From JAVXCQ01 sp036659415 (GTDB taxonomy: Bacteria; Bacillota; Negativicutes; Acidaminococcales; Acidaminococcaceae), in NCBI GenBank assembly GCA_036659415.1, contig JAVXCQ010000008.1, positions 4,770-68,769 on the forward strand: a stretch of 64,000 nucleotides of DNA. The letters run 5' to 3'. The position numbers and the translations under genes are program-made. Under the pieces are notes generated by a model. It did not search any database and was not told the origin of the DNA. It saw only the letters and a program-made list of their open reading frames with translations. Shown in pieces: positions 48,452-58,278 of the stretch; position 1 is the first letter of the stretch, and each line of letters opens with the position of its first letter.

Positions 48452-50992
48452 ATGCAAGCAGAACGTTATAGTGAAGAAGTTAAAACCGTTTTGGAAGCTG
48501 CCCAACAACAAGCAGTTATGAACTACAATCAAGAGTTTAGTACCATACATTTATTGGCAGCATTGTGTGGTCAAGCAGGCTTTTTTAAATTTGTTTTAAC
48601 CAATCTACAAATTGACGAGAAAGCTTTTAGCCAAGCGGCTAAAGCTCTTGTACAAAAAATTCCCGTAGTCAAAGGTCAAGATGCTTTGCGGTTGTCCATG
48701 GGGATGGCTAGAGTGCTGGGCTTAGCCGAAAAAGCTGCCGGTGAGGGTGAAATCCATAGCGGACATTTAGTCGGTGCCCTTGTGGGCGATGGCGATAGCG
48801 AGGTCGTGGCACTATGCCGACAATATCATTTAGACAAACAAAAAATCGAGGCACTGTATTTGCAATATGCTGGTGGGCAAGGGGACGAAGAAACAAAAAA
48901 AACCTTGGAAAAATTCGGACAAGATTTAACGCAAAAAGCACGGCAGGGGGACCTGGATCCGGTAATTGGTCGTGACGAAGAAATTCGGCGTACTATTGAG
49001 ATTTTGTCCCGTCGCAAAAAAAATAACCCTGTGCTTATTGGTGAGCCGGGGGTTGGCAAGACGGCCATTGTGGAAGGGTTAGCCCGGAGAATTGTGGCCG
49101 GCGATGTGCCAGAAATGCTCAAAAACAAAACCCTGTATGCTCTCGACCTTGCTTCCCTTGTGGCCGGAGCCAAATTTCGCGGCGAGTTTGAAGAACGTTT
49201 GAAAAAAGTTTTAAAAGCAGTTTCTGACTCGGCTGGGCAGATTATTATGTTTATTGACGAATTGCATACAGTGGTAGGTGCTGGTGCTGCCGAAGGGGCG
49301 ATGGATGCCGGCAATATCCTCAAGCCTATGCTTGCCCGTGGCGAATTGCGCTGCATCGGTGCAACTACGCTTAATGAATATCGTAAATATATCGAAAAAG
49401 ACAGTGCCTTGGAACGTCGTTTCCAGCCTGTACTGGTTAAACAACCAAATGTAGAAGATACGATTTCGATTTTGCGTGGTTTGCGTGAACGTTATGAAGT
49501 GCATCACGGGGTGAGAATTAAAGATACGGCACTGGTGGCAGCGGCAGTATTATCCAACCGTTATATTAATGACCGTTTCTTGCCGGATAAAGCCATTGAC
49601 CTAGTAGATGAAGCAGCAGCTAGATTGCGGACAGAGATAGACTCTCTGCCGGCGGAACTAGATGAAAGTAAACGACGTATTTTACAGCTGGAGATTGAGG
49701 CTCAGGCTTTAAGTAAAGAAGAAGATACTCAGTCTGCTGACCGCAAGGTCAAAATTGAACAAGAATTAACGGGCTTAAAACAGGCGAATGCCGAACTGAT
49801 GGCTCGTTGGGAAAAAGAAAAAGCTGGCATTGCCCGTGTGCGGGAAGTGAAAAAAGAAATCGACGCCGTGAAACAAGCTATGGAAGCAGCCGAGCGAGAA
49901 TACAACCTTAACAAGCTAGCTGAACTTAAATATGGCCGTTTGCCGGCTTTGCAAAAAGAGCTGGCAAGTTTAGACAGCAAAAATCAAGCCAAGACCGGTG
50001 ACTTACTGAAAGAAGAAGTGGATGAAGACGATATTGCCAAAGTAGTGAGCACCTGGACTGGTATTCCGGTACAACGCTTAGGCAGCGGCGACCGGGAGAA
50101 ACTGGTGCATTTGGAAGACACTTTGCACGCACGGGTGGTGGGACAAGACGAAGCCGTCAAAGTCGTAAGCGAAGCCGTTATTAGAGCACGTGCTGGCATA
50201 AAAGACCCCAACCGTCCGATTGGTTCTTTTATCTTTCTAGGACCTACCGGTGTAGGTAAAACAGAACTGGCCAAAACTTTGGCCGCAGTTTTGTTTGACG
50301 ATGAACGCAATATGATTCGTCTGGATATGAGTGAATATATGGAAAAACATACCGTATCCCGCCTCATTGGTGCGCCTCCGGGCTATGTAGGCTATGATGA
50401 GGGTGGTCAATTAACCGAAGCAGTACGGCGGCACCCCTATGCTGTTATTTTGTTAGATGAAATTGAAAAGGCTCACGCCGATGTTTTCAACGTGCTACTG
50501 CAAGTGTTGGACGATGGCCGTTTGACTGATGGTCAGGGACGCAACGTGGACTTCAAAAATACTTTGATTATTATGACCAGCAATTTGGGCTCTGCGGAAA
50601 TTATGCAGCGGCAAGGCGCCATCACAAGGGAGGAAATTCAAAGTCTGCTCATGAACTTCTTCCGCCCGGAATTTTTGAATAGGGTAGATGATATTGTGGT
50701 CTTCCAAGCTTTGGCACCGGCACAAATTCAAGACATTGTGAAATTGGTTTTGGCCGAGCTTAGTGCCCGTCTGGAAAAACAATTGGAGCTGAAACTAACA
50801 GTGACCGATGAAGCCACCGCCTATTTGGCGGCTGCGGGTTTTGACCCTGCCTTTGGGGCTAGACCGCTTAAACGGCTGATTGTGCATACCGTGGAAACCT
50901 TGTTGGGCAAAAAACTAGTTGCCGGCGAAATTAAAAGCGGTGACGTGGTGCAAGTAGTATTGCGCCAAGGACAGATTGCTTTAGCTAATTAA
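48452..50992 (+). CDS. clpB: ATP-dependent chaperone ClpB
   Basis: An 846-residue Hsp100 disaggregase, near the usual 850-860. A Clp-N domain (1-145) precedes NBD1 (Walker A GEPGVGKT, Walker B IMFIDELH), the middle coiled-coil domain (about 390-525, which tells ClpB from ClpC), and NBD2 (GPTGVGKTE, VILLDEIEKAH, then a sensor-2 GARPLKR). It works with DnaK on aggregates. SD GGAGG. No CIRCE element or CtsR box was found in 48326-48451, so heat control is not obvious. Confidence 0.93.
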   Translation: MQAERYSEEVKTVLEAAQQQAVMNYNQEFSTIHLLAALCGQAGFFKFVLTNLQIDEKAFSQAAKALVQKIPVVKGQDALRLSMGMARVLGLAEKAAGEGEIHSGHLVGALVGDGDSEVVALCRQYHLDKQKIEALYLQYAGGQGDEETKKTLEKFGQDLTQKARQGDLDPVIGRDEEIRRTIEILSRRKKNNPVLIGEPGVGKTAIVEGLARRIVAGDVPEMLKNKTLYALDLASLVAGAKFRGEFEERLKKVLKAVSDSAGQIIMFIDELHTVVGAGAAEGAMDAGNILKPMLARGELRCIGATTLNEYRKYIEKDSALERRFQPVLVKQPNVEDTISILRGLRERYEVHHGVRIKDTALVAAAVLSNRYINDRFLPDKAIDLVDEAAARLRTEIDSLPAELDESKRRILQLEIEAQALSKEEDTQSADRKVKIEQELTGLKQANAELMARWEKEKAGIARVREVKKEIDAVKQAMEAAEREYNLNKLAELKYGRLPALQKELASLDSKNQAKTGDLLKEEVDEDDIAKVVSTWTGIPVQRLGSGDREKLVHLEDTLHARVVGQDEAVKVVSEAVIRARAGIKDPNRPIGSFIFLGPTGVGKTELAKTLAAVLFDDERNMIRLDMSEYMEKHTVSRLIGAPPGYVGYDEGGQLTEAVRRHPYAVILLDEIEKAHADVFNVLLQVLDDGRLTDGQGRNVDFKNTLIIMTSNLGSAEIMQRQGAITREEIQSLLMNFFRPEFLNRVDDIVVFQALAPAQIQDIVKLVLAELSARLEKQLELKLTVTDEATAYLAAAGFDPAFGARPLKRLIVHTVETLLGKKLVAGEIKSGDVVQVVLRQGQIALAN

Positions 50993-51006
50993 AACCAAAA
51001 TTGTAG

Positions 51007-51041
51007 AAAAAGACAGGGTTCAATTGAACCCTGTCTTTTTT
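51007..51041 (+). terminator. clpB terminator
   Basis: A perfect 15-bp stem (51007-51021, 51026-51040), loop AATT, with terminal A and T runs. Confidence 0.9.
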
Positions 51042-51094
51042 GCAGGTATAATGGAAACAGAAGAAAATGCAGGGTCAGAAAGGGGACGAAACTA

Positions 51095-52795
51095 ATGGCA
51101 ACAAAAATATTAATTATCGGCGGGGTGGCTGCCGGTATGAAAACAGCGGCACGCCTACGGAGAAGAGCTAGCGAAGCGGAGATAGTGATTTTGGAAAGAG
51201 GGACGGAGGTTAGCTACGGCGCCTGCGGCTTCCCCTATTATATCGGTGGCGATGTGGCCAACTTTGCCAGCTTTACCAGTGGCCCCATGGGAGAACGTAA
51301 TCCCGAATTTTTTCGTCAAGTGAAGGGTGTTACTGTTTTGGTTGGGCACGAAGCGCTGGCTATTAATCGGCGGGAGCATACCGTGACCGTTCTAGAACGA
51401 GCCAGTGGTGTGACGCAAGTGTTTGCCTACGATAAACTGGTACTAGCTACCGGTTCTACGCCGGTGCGGCTACCGCTTGCCGGTATTGACCTAAACGGTA
51501 TTCACAATTTTTGGTTTCCATGGGAAACCAAAAAAGTTAAGCAGGAAATGCAAAACGGTCAAGTGACGGACGTGGTGATTGTGGGTGCTGGACTGATTGG
51601 GCTAGAGCTGGCGGAAGCTTTTCACAAGCAGGGGCTGACGGTGCAACTTGTAGAAATGCAAGATCGGCTCTTACCCCAAATGTTGGATTTAGAAATGGCT
51701 GATTTAATCAAAAAACCGGTACTAGAGGCTGGTATTAAGCTGTATTTAGGTGAAAAAACCCTAGCCTTTGTAGGGGAGCAGGGACACGTAACCGGTGTGC
51801 AGACGGATAAACGCTTGCTACCGGCGCAACTGGTCATCGTTGCTGTCGGCGTGCGTCCCAACGTGGAATTGGCTAGAGAGGCAGGTCTTACCATTGGTAT
51901 TAGCGGTGCTATTGCCGTGAACGAATATCTGCAAACCTCCGATAGCGATATCTATGCTGGCGGAGATTGTGCGGAAAATACGCATCTAATTACGGGAAGT
52001 AAAGTTTTTGCCCCCATGGGTTCTACGGCCAATAAACACGGTCGGGTCATTGCGGATAATCTTTGCGGCGATCAAGTGCCTTATCGGGGTATTTTGACGA
52101 CAGGTATTTGTCAAGTGCTCACCTGGCAGGCCGGAAGTACCGGTCTGAACGAAAGAACCGCTCAGGCAGCCGGTCTAGAGTTTGAATCGGTAGTAGTTCC
52201 TGGGTTTGACCGTTTGGGCTATATGCCGGGAGCTAATCGGCTGATTTTGAAATTATTGGCAGAAAAAGGAACTGGACGTGTGCTGGGAGCACAGGCTGTG
52301 GGTACCGGCGGCGTAGACAAACGCATTGACGCTGTGGCAACGGCGCTAACCTATGGCAGTACCTTGCAGGCGTTAAGCAATCTGGACTTGGCTTATGCAC
52401 CACCTTTTAACGGACCCATTGATAATATTGCGACAGCGGCGAACGTGCTCATGAATAAACTAGCCGGTCGTTTGCACAGCATTAATCCTAAGGACTTTCA
52501 AAAAATCAAAGCCGATGCGGCTTATACCTTAGTTGACGTGCGGACGGCGCCAGAATTTGCGGCTCACCGCATTGCTGGTTGTGCCCAAGTAGTCAATATC
52601 CCACTCCACCATTTGCGTGAGGAAGCCTTGACTTGTTTGCCGGACAAACAAGCGCAACTGGTGTGTTCCTGCCAAATTAACCTGCGTGGGTACGAGGGTG
52701 AAACTATTTTGCGTGCCTTGGGCTATCAGAACGTCCAAAGCTTGGAGGGCGGCATGAGTGGCTGGCCGTACGAAACTGAAAAAACTAAGCGTTAA
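51095..52795 (+). CDS. CoA-disulfide reductase-type FAD oxidoreductase with rhodanese domain
   Basis: A 566-residue protein. Residues 1-450 form a FAD/NAD(P)H disulfide reductase: IIGGVAAGMKTAARLRR, the redox Cys44 in YGACGFPYYIGG, VIVGAGLIGLELAEA and YAGGDCAEN. Residues 465-560 form a rhodanese domain with a Cys in SCQINLRG. This fusion is known as CoADR-RHD or persulfide reductase and handles CoA disulfides or sulfane sulfur with redox balance. A TetR/ArsR-type regulator is not near. SD AAAGGGGACG. Confidence 0.88.
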   Translation: MATKILIIGGVAAGMKTAARLRRRASEAEIVILERGTEVSYGACGFPYYIGGDVANFASFTSGPMGERNPEFFRQVKGVTVLVGHEALAINRREHTVTVLERASGVTQVFAYDKLVLATGSTPVRLPLAGIDLNGIHNFWFPWETKKVKQEMQNGQVTDVVIVGAGLIGLELAEAFHKQGLTVQLVEMQDRLLPQMLDLEMADLIKKPVLEAGIKLYLGEKTLAFVGEQGHVTGVQTDKRLLPAQLVIVAVGVRPNVELAREAGLTIGISGAIAVNEYLQTSDSDIYAGGDCAENTHLITGSKVFAPMGSTANKHGRVIADNLCGDQVPYRGILTTGICQVLTWQAGSTGLNERTAQAAGLEFESVVVPGFDRLGYMPGANRLILKLLAEKGTGRVLGAQAVGTGGVDKRIDAVATALTYGSTLQALSNLDLAYAPPFNGPIDNIATAANVLMNKLAGRLHSINPKDFQKIKADAAYTLVDVRTAPEFAAHRIAGCAQVVNIPLHHLREEALTCLPDKQAQLVCSCQINLRGYEGETILRALGYQNVQSLEGGMSGWPYETEKTKR

Positions 52796-52949
52796 TAACC
52801 AAGGTGGCGCTCAGTCGCCGGGAGGGGTAAGCGTTTAATTCTACCGGCGACAAATGTAATTTTTCTGTGTCACGGCAGGTATTGACCAGATAAACTAGAA
52901 TATAGCGTTTAGTAGGTAGGGTCACCTTAAGACCCGAAGGAGGCGGCCA

Positions 52950-53330
52950 ATGATTATCGGTATCGGGTGTGACCTGGTAGAAGTGGACAGAATTGCTCGT
53001 GCCCTGGCAAGACCGCAGTTTGCCGCACGGGTGTATACCGCAGAGGAAATTGCCTATTGCACTAGCTGTGGGCAACAACAATATATGAGCTTTGCCGCTC
53101 GGTTTGCGGCGAAGGAAGCGCTAATGAAAGCCTTGGGGACGGGTCTGCGTGGTGGTAAGTTGCAAGATATTTGCCTAACCAAAGATGACCTGGGACAGCC
53201 ACGGCTCACGCTGACCGGGGCGTGGCAAGAACTGGCACGCAGCAAAGGGTGCACTAAAATTCATGTAACATTAAGTCATGTTAAAGCTTACGCTTTGGCA
53301 CAGGTTGTTTTAGAGGGGGAAAACCAATGA
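52950..53330 (+). CDS. acpS: holo-[acyl-carrier-protein] synthase
   Basis: A 126-residue phosphopantetheinyl transferase: GIGCDLVEVDRI (metal Asp8) and RFAAKEALMKALGTGL (catalytic Glu), with VTLSHVKAYA near the end. Attaches the CoA-derived arm to ACP for fatty-acid synthesis. SD AAGGAGGCGG. Overlaps nnr by 4 bp. A GGGTC/GACCC hairpin lies in the leader. Confidence 0.92.
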   Translation: MIIGIGCDLVEVDRIARALARPQFAARVYTAEEIAYCTSCGQQQYMSFAARFAAKEALMKALGTGLRGGKLQDICLTKDDLGQPRLTLTGAWQELARSKGCTKIHVTLSHVKAYALAQVVLEGENQ

Positions 53331-54886
53331 AATTATTTTTAGCTGAAATGATGCAGGCACTAGATGAAGCGGCAGTGACGGACATCGGCTTGCCCCGCTT
53401 ATTGCTCATGGAAAACGCCGGTCAGGCGGTAGCCCGAGTGGCAGAACTAGTTTTGCAAGATTGCCGGGATAAGCGGATTGTTATTTTTGCTGGGCCCGGC
53501 AATAATGGCGGCGATGCTTTTGTAGCGGCACGCTTTTTAGTGAACCGTGGCGCTCGGGTCAGTGTGTTTTTGCTGACGGCGCCGGAAAACTATACCGAGG
53601 AAGCACAGCAGCAACTGGCGATTATGCAAAAATGTGATTTGCGGTGGCAGGCTTTGCCGGCCATTACCAATTGGGATAAAGTCAAAGTCACCGGGCAACT
53701 GGCGCATTTGATTATTGATGGGTTGTATGGCAGTGGTTTTCACGGACAATTAAGTGGGGACGGTCTTAAAGTTGCGCAGTTAATTAATGCACTGGCAAAG
53801 CCCGTCCTCGCCATTGATGTACCTAGCGGGCTCGAAGCTGACACTGGTAAAGCCAGTGAAGACGCAGTGCGAGCCATGACGACCGTTACGCTGGCCGGCG
53901 CTAAGCCCGGCTTGTATCTTTATCCCGGTTTGGAATTGACCGGTGACGTGCTTGTGGCTGATATTGGTATTCCGCAGTCCTTAGTCGCCAAGGTGCGGGC
54001 TGAATATAATCTGCTGGATGGGAAGCTAGCGGCAGGTCTGTTACCGTTACGCCCCCGCAATGCTCACAAAGCTCTGGCGGGTAAAGTTACGCTGGTAGCA
54101 GGCTCTAGCGGTTTGACCGGAGCGGCAGCTTTGTGTAGTACCGCCGCTGTGAAAGCAGGGGCAGGTTTGGTTACCCTGTTGACACCCTTTAGCTGTCAGA
54201 GCTTGCTGGCTACTAAACTAACCGAAGTGATGGTGCAAAGTTTGAATGAAAGAACACCGGGCGTTTTGGGCGCCAGTGCCGTCAGCGGTATTTTGCGTTG
54301 GGCACAGGCCAGTGACGCCGTGGCTATGGGGCCTGGCCTGGGTACTAGCGAAGCGACGCAAGACGTGCTGCTTGATGTTTTGCCCAAGCTGGAGCAACCG
54401 GTGGTTTTGGATGCTGATGCCCTTAACGCCTTAGTGGGCAGAACCGAGGTCTTAAATGCCATGACCGCTCCCAAAATCCTAACTCCCCACCCGGGAGAAA
54501 TGGCACGTTTGATTGACAGCGATGCCGCTAACGTGGACGCTAATCGTCTGGCTACAGCCAAGCATTACGCCGTGCGCTGGAATGCAGTGGTCGTCTTAAA
54601 AGGAGCACCTACCGTGATTGCTACACCAGAGGGCAACGTCTATATTAATACCACCGGCAACGAAGGAATGGCAACCGGAGGGTGCGGGGACGTTTTAACC
54701 GGCGTGCTTACCGCTTTGCTGGCACAGGGTTTGGCACCTCTAGAAGCAGCGTTACTGGGCGTTTATTTACACGGCGCCGCCGCTGATTTAGTGGCGCAAA
54801 CAGGCAGAATAGGGCTTACTGCCAGCGAAATCGCCCAAGCCTTGCCCCAGGCTCGTGCGGACTTGGAAGCAGAGTGGCTGGCATGA
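53327..54886 (+). CDS. nnr: bifunctional NAD(P)H-hydrate epimerase/dehydratase
   Basis: A 519-residue fusion. The N-terminal YjeF_N epimerase (about 1-215) has FAGPGNNGGDAFVAARFL and AIDVPSGLEADTG; the C-terminal dehydratase (about 225-505) has VAGSSGLTGAAAL, MGPGLG, LDADALNAL, LTPHPGEMARL and TGGCGDVLTG. Repairs damaged hydrated NAD(P)H. Starts within acpS (ATGA overlap). Confidence 0.92.
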   Translation: MKLFLAEMMQALDEAAVTDIGLPRLLLMENAGQAVARVAELVLQDCRDKRIVIFAGPGNNGGDAFVAARFLVNRGARVSVFLLTAPENYTEEAQQQLAIMQKCDLRWQALPAITNWDKVKVTGQLAHLIIDGLYGSGFHGQLSGDGLKVAQLINALAKPVLAIDVPSGLEADTGKASEDAVRAMTTVTLAGAKPGLYLYPGLELTGDVLVADIGIPQSLVAKVRAEYNLLDGKLAAGLLPLRPRNAHKALAGKVTLVAGSSGLTGAAALCSTAAVKAGAGLVTLLTPFSCQSLLATKLTEVMVQSLNERTPGVLGASAVSGILRWAQASDAVAMGPGLGTSEATQDVLLDVLPKLEQPVVLDADALNALVGRTEVLNAMTAPKILTPHPGEMARLIDSDAANVDANRLATAKHYAVRWNAVVVLKGAPTVIATPEGNVYINTTGNEGMATGGCGDVLTGVLTALLAQGLAPLEAALLGVYLHGAAADLVAQTGRIGLTASEIAQALPQARADLEAEWLA

Positions 54887-55101
54887 AAATACAACTGACT
54901 ATTGACCGTTTCGAGGGAGCAGTGGCGGTACTTGTGTACGGCGAGGCCGGTGATAGTATTGACTGGCCAGCTAGCCTATTACCACCAGAGTGTCAAGAAG
55001 GGGACGTATTGGCACTAGAGCTAGCGAAAGACACTGCGGCGACTCAAGAAGCTTTAGCAACGACGCGGCAATTATTAAAAAAATTAATCGACGGAGAGTA
55101 A
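54883..55101 (+). CDS. DUF3006 domain-containing small protein
   Basis: A 72-residue protein: LTIDRFEGAVAVLVYGEAGD followed by an LPPECQEGDVLAL block, the DUF3006 pattern (a small beta-barrel-like fold), with a helical tail. The ATG overlaps the nnr stop by 4 bp. Function unknown; in other species DUF3006 is often next to ComEC-like MBL proteins, one of which lies at 22042. Confidence 0.8.
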   Translation: MKIQLTIDRFEGAVAVLVYGEAGDSIDWPASLLPPECQEGDVLALELAKDTAATQEALATTRQLLKKLIDGE

Positions 55102-55172
55102 ATTTCTTTACAGGAATTGTAATCGTTGATAGAATAAATAGACACTAAGCGTCAGAGAGAGGTGAGTCGAAT

Positions 55173-56258
55173 TTGCTAAAAAAGATTATGCTCTTAAGTA
55201 TGGCCTTATATACTTTATGGGGTAGCTTGACGGTGCTGGCGGCTACGCCAGAAGTGACAGCTCTGCATTGGGGTGTCAACAAAGCAAATGTTTTGCGTGT
55301 AGTCTTAGATGTGACTGGGCCGACAAAAGCTCAGGTACAATGCAAAGACGGCCAACTGCTAGTGACCCTAGAAGCGGGGCTCAAAAAAAATGTGACTACG
55401 AGCTACCGGCTCAAAAGTAGTACCGTGCAACAAGCCGAGCTTAGGGAGCAAGGCGATGAAACCACGTTGCTTTTGCCGCTTTTGCGGGAAATTAAAAATA
55501 AGGATTACAAGCTTTTTACCCTCAAAAAAGACCCAGTTACCCATCGCCCCCACCGGGTAGTGCTTGATATTGCCAACGGTCGTAATGTCAATGTGAATGC
55601 CAGACCTACATCGACGCCCACTAAGCCCCAGGTGACTAATGTCAAAAAAGGTGCTTTTAAGACGACAGCAGGGCTAAAAAATAAAATGATTACCCTAGAT
55701 GCCGGTCACGGCGGTACTGATCCCGGTGCCATTGGTATAGACGGTACCAGGGAAAAAGATATTACCCTCAAAATTACGAAAAAAGTCCAGGATTTGCTGG
55801 CTAAAAAAGGTGCGCGGGTCAGTATGACCAGAATCGGCGACCAAGATGTTTACGGACCGGAAGCCACCGACGCCCAAGAACTACAGGCCAGAGTCGATGT
55901 GGCAGAAGAAAACAGTGCCGACTTGTTTATTAGCCTGCATTGCAATGCTTCCAACAATCGTCAGGTAGGTGGGTTTTCCACTTACTATTATCCCAAAACT
56001 CGTTATGACGAAATGATTGCCACCGCTATTCAAGAAAAAATTACCGGCAATTTTGGTCTGGACGATTTGGGTGTGCGTGAAGCCAATTTCTATGTGGTCA
56101 AACGCAGTTCCATGCCTGCCATGCTCATTGAAATGGCGTTTATCAGTAATGCCAAAGAAGAAAAACTCTTGCGCAGTAACTGGTTCCAAGGCAAGCTGGC
56201 TGCGGCCATTGTAGATGGTATTGAAGCATATTTTAAACAAGCAGGAGGTAAAAGCTAA
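55173..56258 (+). CDS. N-acetylmuramoyl-L-alanine amidase (AMIN + Amidase_3)
   Basis: A 361-residue exported cell-wall hydrolase. A TTG at 55173 (GAGAGGTG upstream) opens a signal peptide; the ATG at 55188 is a weaker alternative. An AMIN domain (about 30-140) is followed by Amidase_3: ITLDAGHGGTDPGAIG (zinc His), TREKDITLKI (Glu), DLFISLHCNAS (His) and MPAMLIEMAFISN (catalytic Glu). Cleaves peptide side chains from peptidoglycan, likely at division. Its stop overlaps the next start (TAATG). Confidence 0.92.
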   Translation: MLKKIMLLSMALYTLWGSLTVLAATPEVTALHWGVNKANVLRVVLDVTGPTKAQVQCKDGQLLVTLEAGLKKNVTTSYRLKSSTVQQAELREQGDETTLLLPLLREIKNKDYKLFTLKKDPVTHRPHRVVLDIANGRNVNVNARPTSTPTKPQVTNVKKGAFKTTAGLKNKMITLDAGHGGTDPGAIGIDGTREKDITLKITKKVQDLLAKKGARVSMTRIGDQDVYGPEATDAQELQARVDVAEENSADLFISLHCNASNNRQVGGFSTYYYPKTRYDEMIATAIQEKITGNFGLDDLGVREANFYVVKRSSMPAMLIEMAFISNAKEEKLLRSNWFQGKLAAAIVDGIEAYFKQAGGKS

Positions 56259-56785
56259 TGAAAATGTTCAGATGGCTGCTCTTACCTCTGGTGTTAGTGG
56301 TGTTAACGGTAGCCGGTTGTGCTTCGGAAGCAGGGGACAAAACTCCTCCGGCACCGGTTACAGTCCAGCAAAAGGTAGTAGTTTACCGTATACCAGTGAG
56401 TGGCGAGGAAATGCTGGTTCCGGAACAGCAACAGGTGACAGTAGTAGCTAAGGCGGATTTACCCTTGGCTGCGCTCCAGTGCCTCGTTAATACTAAACCC
56501 CGAGATAGCAAGCTAGAAAATCTTTTTCCTGCCGGCACCAAAGTTTTGGGACTACAGATTAAAGACGGTTTAGCGTCTGCTAATTTCAGTAAAGACTTGC
56601 AACGGCGGGGACAGGGTTCCTATGAGGAGCTAATGTTCGTCAACGCCATTGTCAATACTTTGACAGAATTCCCTGAGATTAAGCAGGTGCAAATTCTCGT
56701 CGAAGGGCAGAAGGTTATCACCTTAAGCGGACACCTTGATGTAGGAGATCCCTTAACCCGTAACCAAACTTTAATTAAAAAATAA
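56258..56785 (+). CDS. GerMN domain lipoprotein
   Basis: A 175-residue lipoprotein (lipobox TVAGC, about Cys21). The mature part fits a single GerMN domain: VVYRIPVSGEEMLVPEQQQV, FPAGTKVLGLQIKDGLASANFSKDL and NAIVNTLTEFPEIKQVQILVEG. GerM acts in sporulation in Bacillus, but single-domain GerMN lipoproteins next to a LytC-type amidase are common in non-sporulating bacteria as cell-wall helpers. Confidence 0.85.
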   Translation: MKMFRWLLLPLVLVVLTVAGCASEAGDKTPPAPVTVQQKVVVYRIPVSGEEMLVPEQQQVTVVAKADLPLAALQCLVNTKPRDSKLENLFPAGTKVLGLQIKDGLASANFSKDLQRRGQGSYEELMFVNAIVNTLTEFPEIKQVQILVEGQKVITLSGHLDVGDPLTRNQTLIKK

Positions 56786-56789
56786 TTGC

Positions 56790-56857
56790 AAAGCCCCGCT
56801 CTCTCAGCAGAAACTGCCACCCACTAGGTGGTTAGTCGCTGGGAGAGCGGGGCTTTT
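56790..56857. terminator. long terminator hairpin after the GerMN gene
   Basis: AAAGCCCCGCTCTCTCAGC pairs with GCTGGGAGAGCGGGGCTTT across a region with a small inner hairpin, followed by T6. The converging thiC also ends here. Confidence 0.85.
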
Positions 56858-56893
56858 TTGTTGCAAGTTTATTTTACCTACCTACCTACCTAC

Positions 56894-58198
56894 TTATTGT
56901 TTAGCGGTTTTGGCTTTTTCCAGGTACTCCGCTACAATTTTGACGGCACAGTAATCGCCGCACATGGAGCAAGCTTCGTCGTCGGCTTTGTTTTTTTCGG
57001 AACGGAAACGCTGGGCTTTCACCGGATCCAGCGCTAGGCGGATTTGTGCCGGCCAGTCCAAGGCTTTGCGGGCTTGGGACATGGCTAAATCCCAAGCAAG
57101 TGCAGAGGGTAAGCCTTTGGCGATATCACCGGCATGGGCTGCAATGCGGGTGGCAATGACACCTTCTCGGACGTCCTCCAAATTCGGTAAGCCCAAATGT
57201 TCTGCCGGAGTGACATAGCACAGGAAGTCTGCTCCTGCCGCTGCGGCCAGTGTGCCTCCGATAGCGGCAGTAATATGGTCATAGCCCGGTGCTACGTCAG
57301 TGACCAGTGGCCCTAAGACATAAAAAGGTGCCCCCTTGCACAGGCTCTTTTGCAATTGAATATTGGTAGCAATCTGATTGTAAGGTACGTGCCCCGGGCC
57401 TTCCACCATGACTTGAACCCCTTGTGCCCAGGCTCTTTCTGTCAGTTCACCTAGATTGAGCAGTTCCTGAATTTGGGCACGGTCGGTAGCATCGGCTAGG
57501 CAACCGGGACGAAGCCCATCGCCTAGGCTAATGGTTACATCGTATTTTTGGCAAATGGCGAGAATTTCGTCATAGTATTCATACAGGGGATTTTCCTGGT
57601 CGTTATGGAGCATCCAGCCCGTGATGAAAGAACCACCACGACTGACCACGTCCATCACACGACCTTCAGCGATGAGTGCCTGCAGCACATTGCGGTTAAT
57701 GCCACAGTGAATAGTCATGAAATCCGCCCCATCTTGCGCTTGTTTTTCAATGACGGCAAAAAGTTCTTCCTTGGTCATGTGGACAACAGCGCCGTATTTT
57801 TTAATGGCGGCGACCGTGGCCTCATAGATGGGCACTGTCCCCACCATTACCGTGGAGGCATTAATAATCGCCCGACGGGAAGCGGCAATATTGTCACCGG
57901 TGGACAAATCCATGACGGCATCGGCACCAGCGTCAATAGCGGCTTGCAGTTTAGCTAGCTCCGGTTCTGGGTCAGGGTAGGAGCTGGAAGTACCGATATT
58001 GGCATTGACCTTGGTACTCAGCCCTTTGCCCACACCACGGGGCACGAGCTTGGTGTGCCTGCTGTTAGCACAGATGGCAATGGTACCGGCAGCCACTCCG
58101 GCACGAATAGTTTCTGGTTCTAGCCCCTCTTGGGCGGCGACAGTGCGCATGGCGGCAGTAATAATACCTTGTCTTGCAAGTTGCATTTGGGTGGACAT
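56894..58198 (-). CDS. thiC: phosphomethylpyrimidine synthase ThiC
   Basis: A 434-residue radical-SAM enzyme that converts AIR to HMP-P in thiamine synthesis. Blocks: VNANIGTSSSYPDPE, MDLSTGDNI, HCGINRNVL, GDGLRPG, EGPGHVPYNQIATN and the C-terminal cluster motif CSMCGDYC. It is the short form without the N-terminal extension. A TPP riboswitch lies upstream. AAAGGAG is 12 bases before the ATG, a long gap. Confidence 0.95.
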   Translation of the reverse strand: MSTQMQLARQGIITAAMRTVAAQEGLEPETIRAGVAAGTIAICANSRHTKLVPRGVGKGLSTKVNANIGTSSSYPDPEPELAKLQAAIDAGADAVMDLSTGDNIAASRRAIINASTVMVGTVPIYEATVAAIKKYGAVVHMTKEELFAVIEKQAQDGADFMTIHCGINRNVLQALIAEGRVMDVVSRGGSFITGWMLHNDQENPLYEYYDEILAICQKYDVTISLGDGLRPGCLADATDRAQIQELLNLGELTERAWAQGVQVMVEGPGHVPYNQIATNIQLQKSLCKGAPFYVLGPLVTDVAPGYDHITAAIGGTLAAAAGADFLCYVTPAEHLGLPNLEDVREGVIATRIAAHAGDIAKGLPSALAWDLAMSQARKALDWPAQIRLALDPVKAQRFRSEKNKADDEACSMCGDYCAVKIVAEYLEKAKTAKQ

Positions 58199-58227
58199 AA
58201 TCTAGACACTCTCCTTTAAATAAAAAA

Positions 58228-58257
58228 TAGCCATTTCCTTGAATAAGGAAACGGCGG
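58228..58257 (-). terminator. riboswitch-linked terminator before thiC
   Basis: On the minus strand GCCGTTTCCTT pairs with AAGGAAATGGC (58255-58245, 58240-58230; one G-U), then TATTTTTTATTT. Placed between aptamer and gene, it suggests control by transcription termination. Confidence 0.8.
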
Positions 58258-58278
58258 TGTTAGTTGTTGCACTGGCAA

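Noticed and set aside
48826..49356. 176-residue antisense ORF inside clpB
   Set aside because: Shadow of conserved ATPase sequence; Ser/Arg-rich translation, no RBS.
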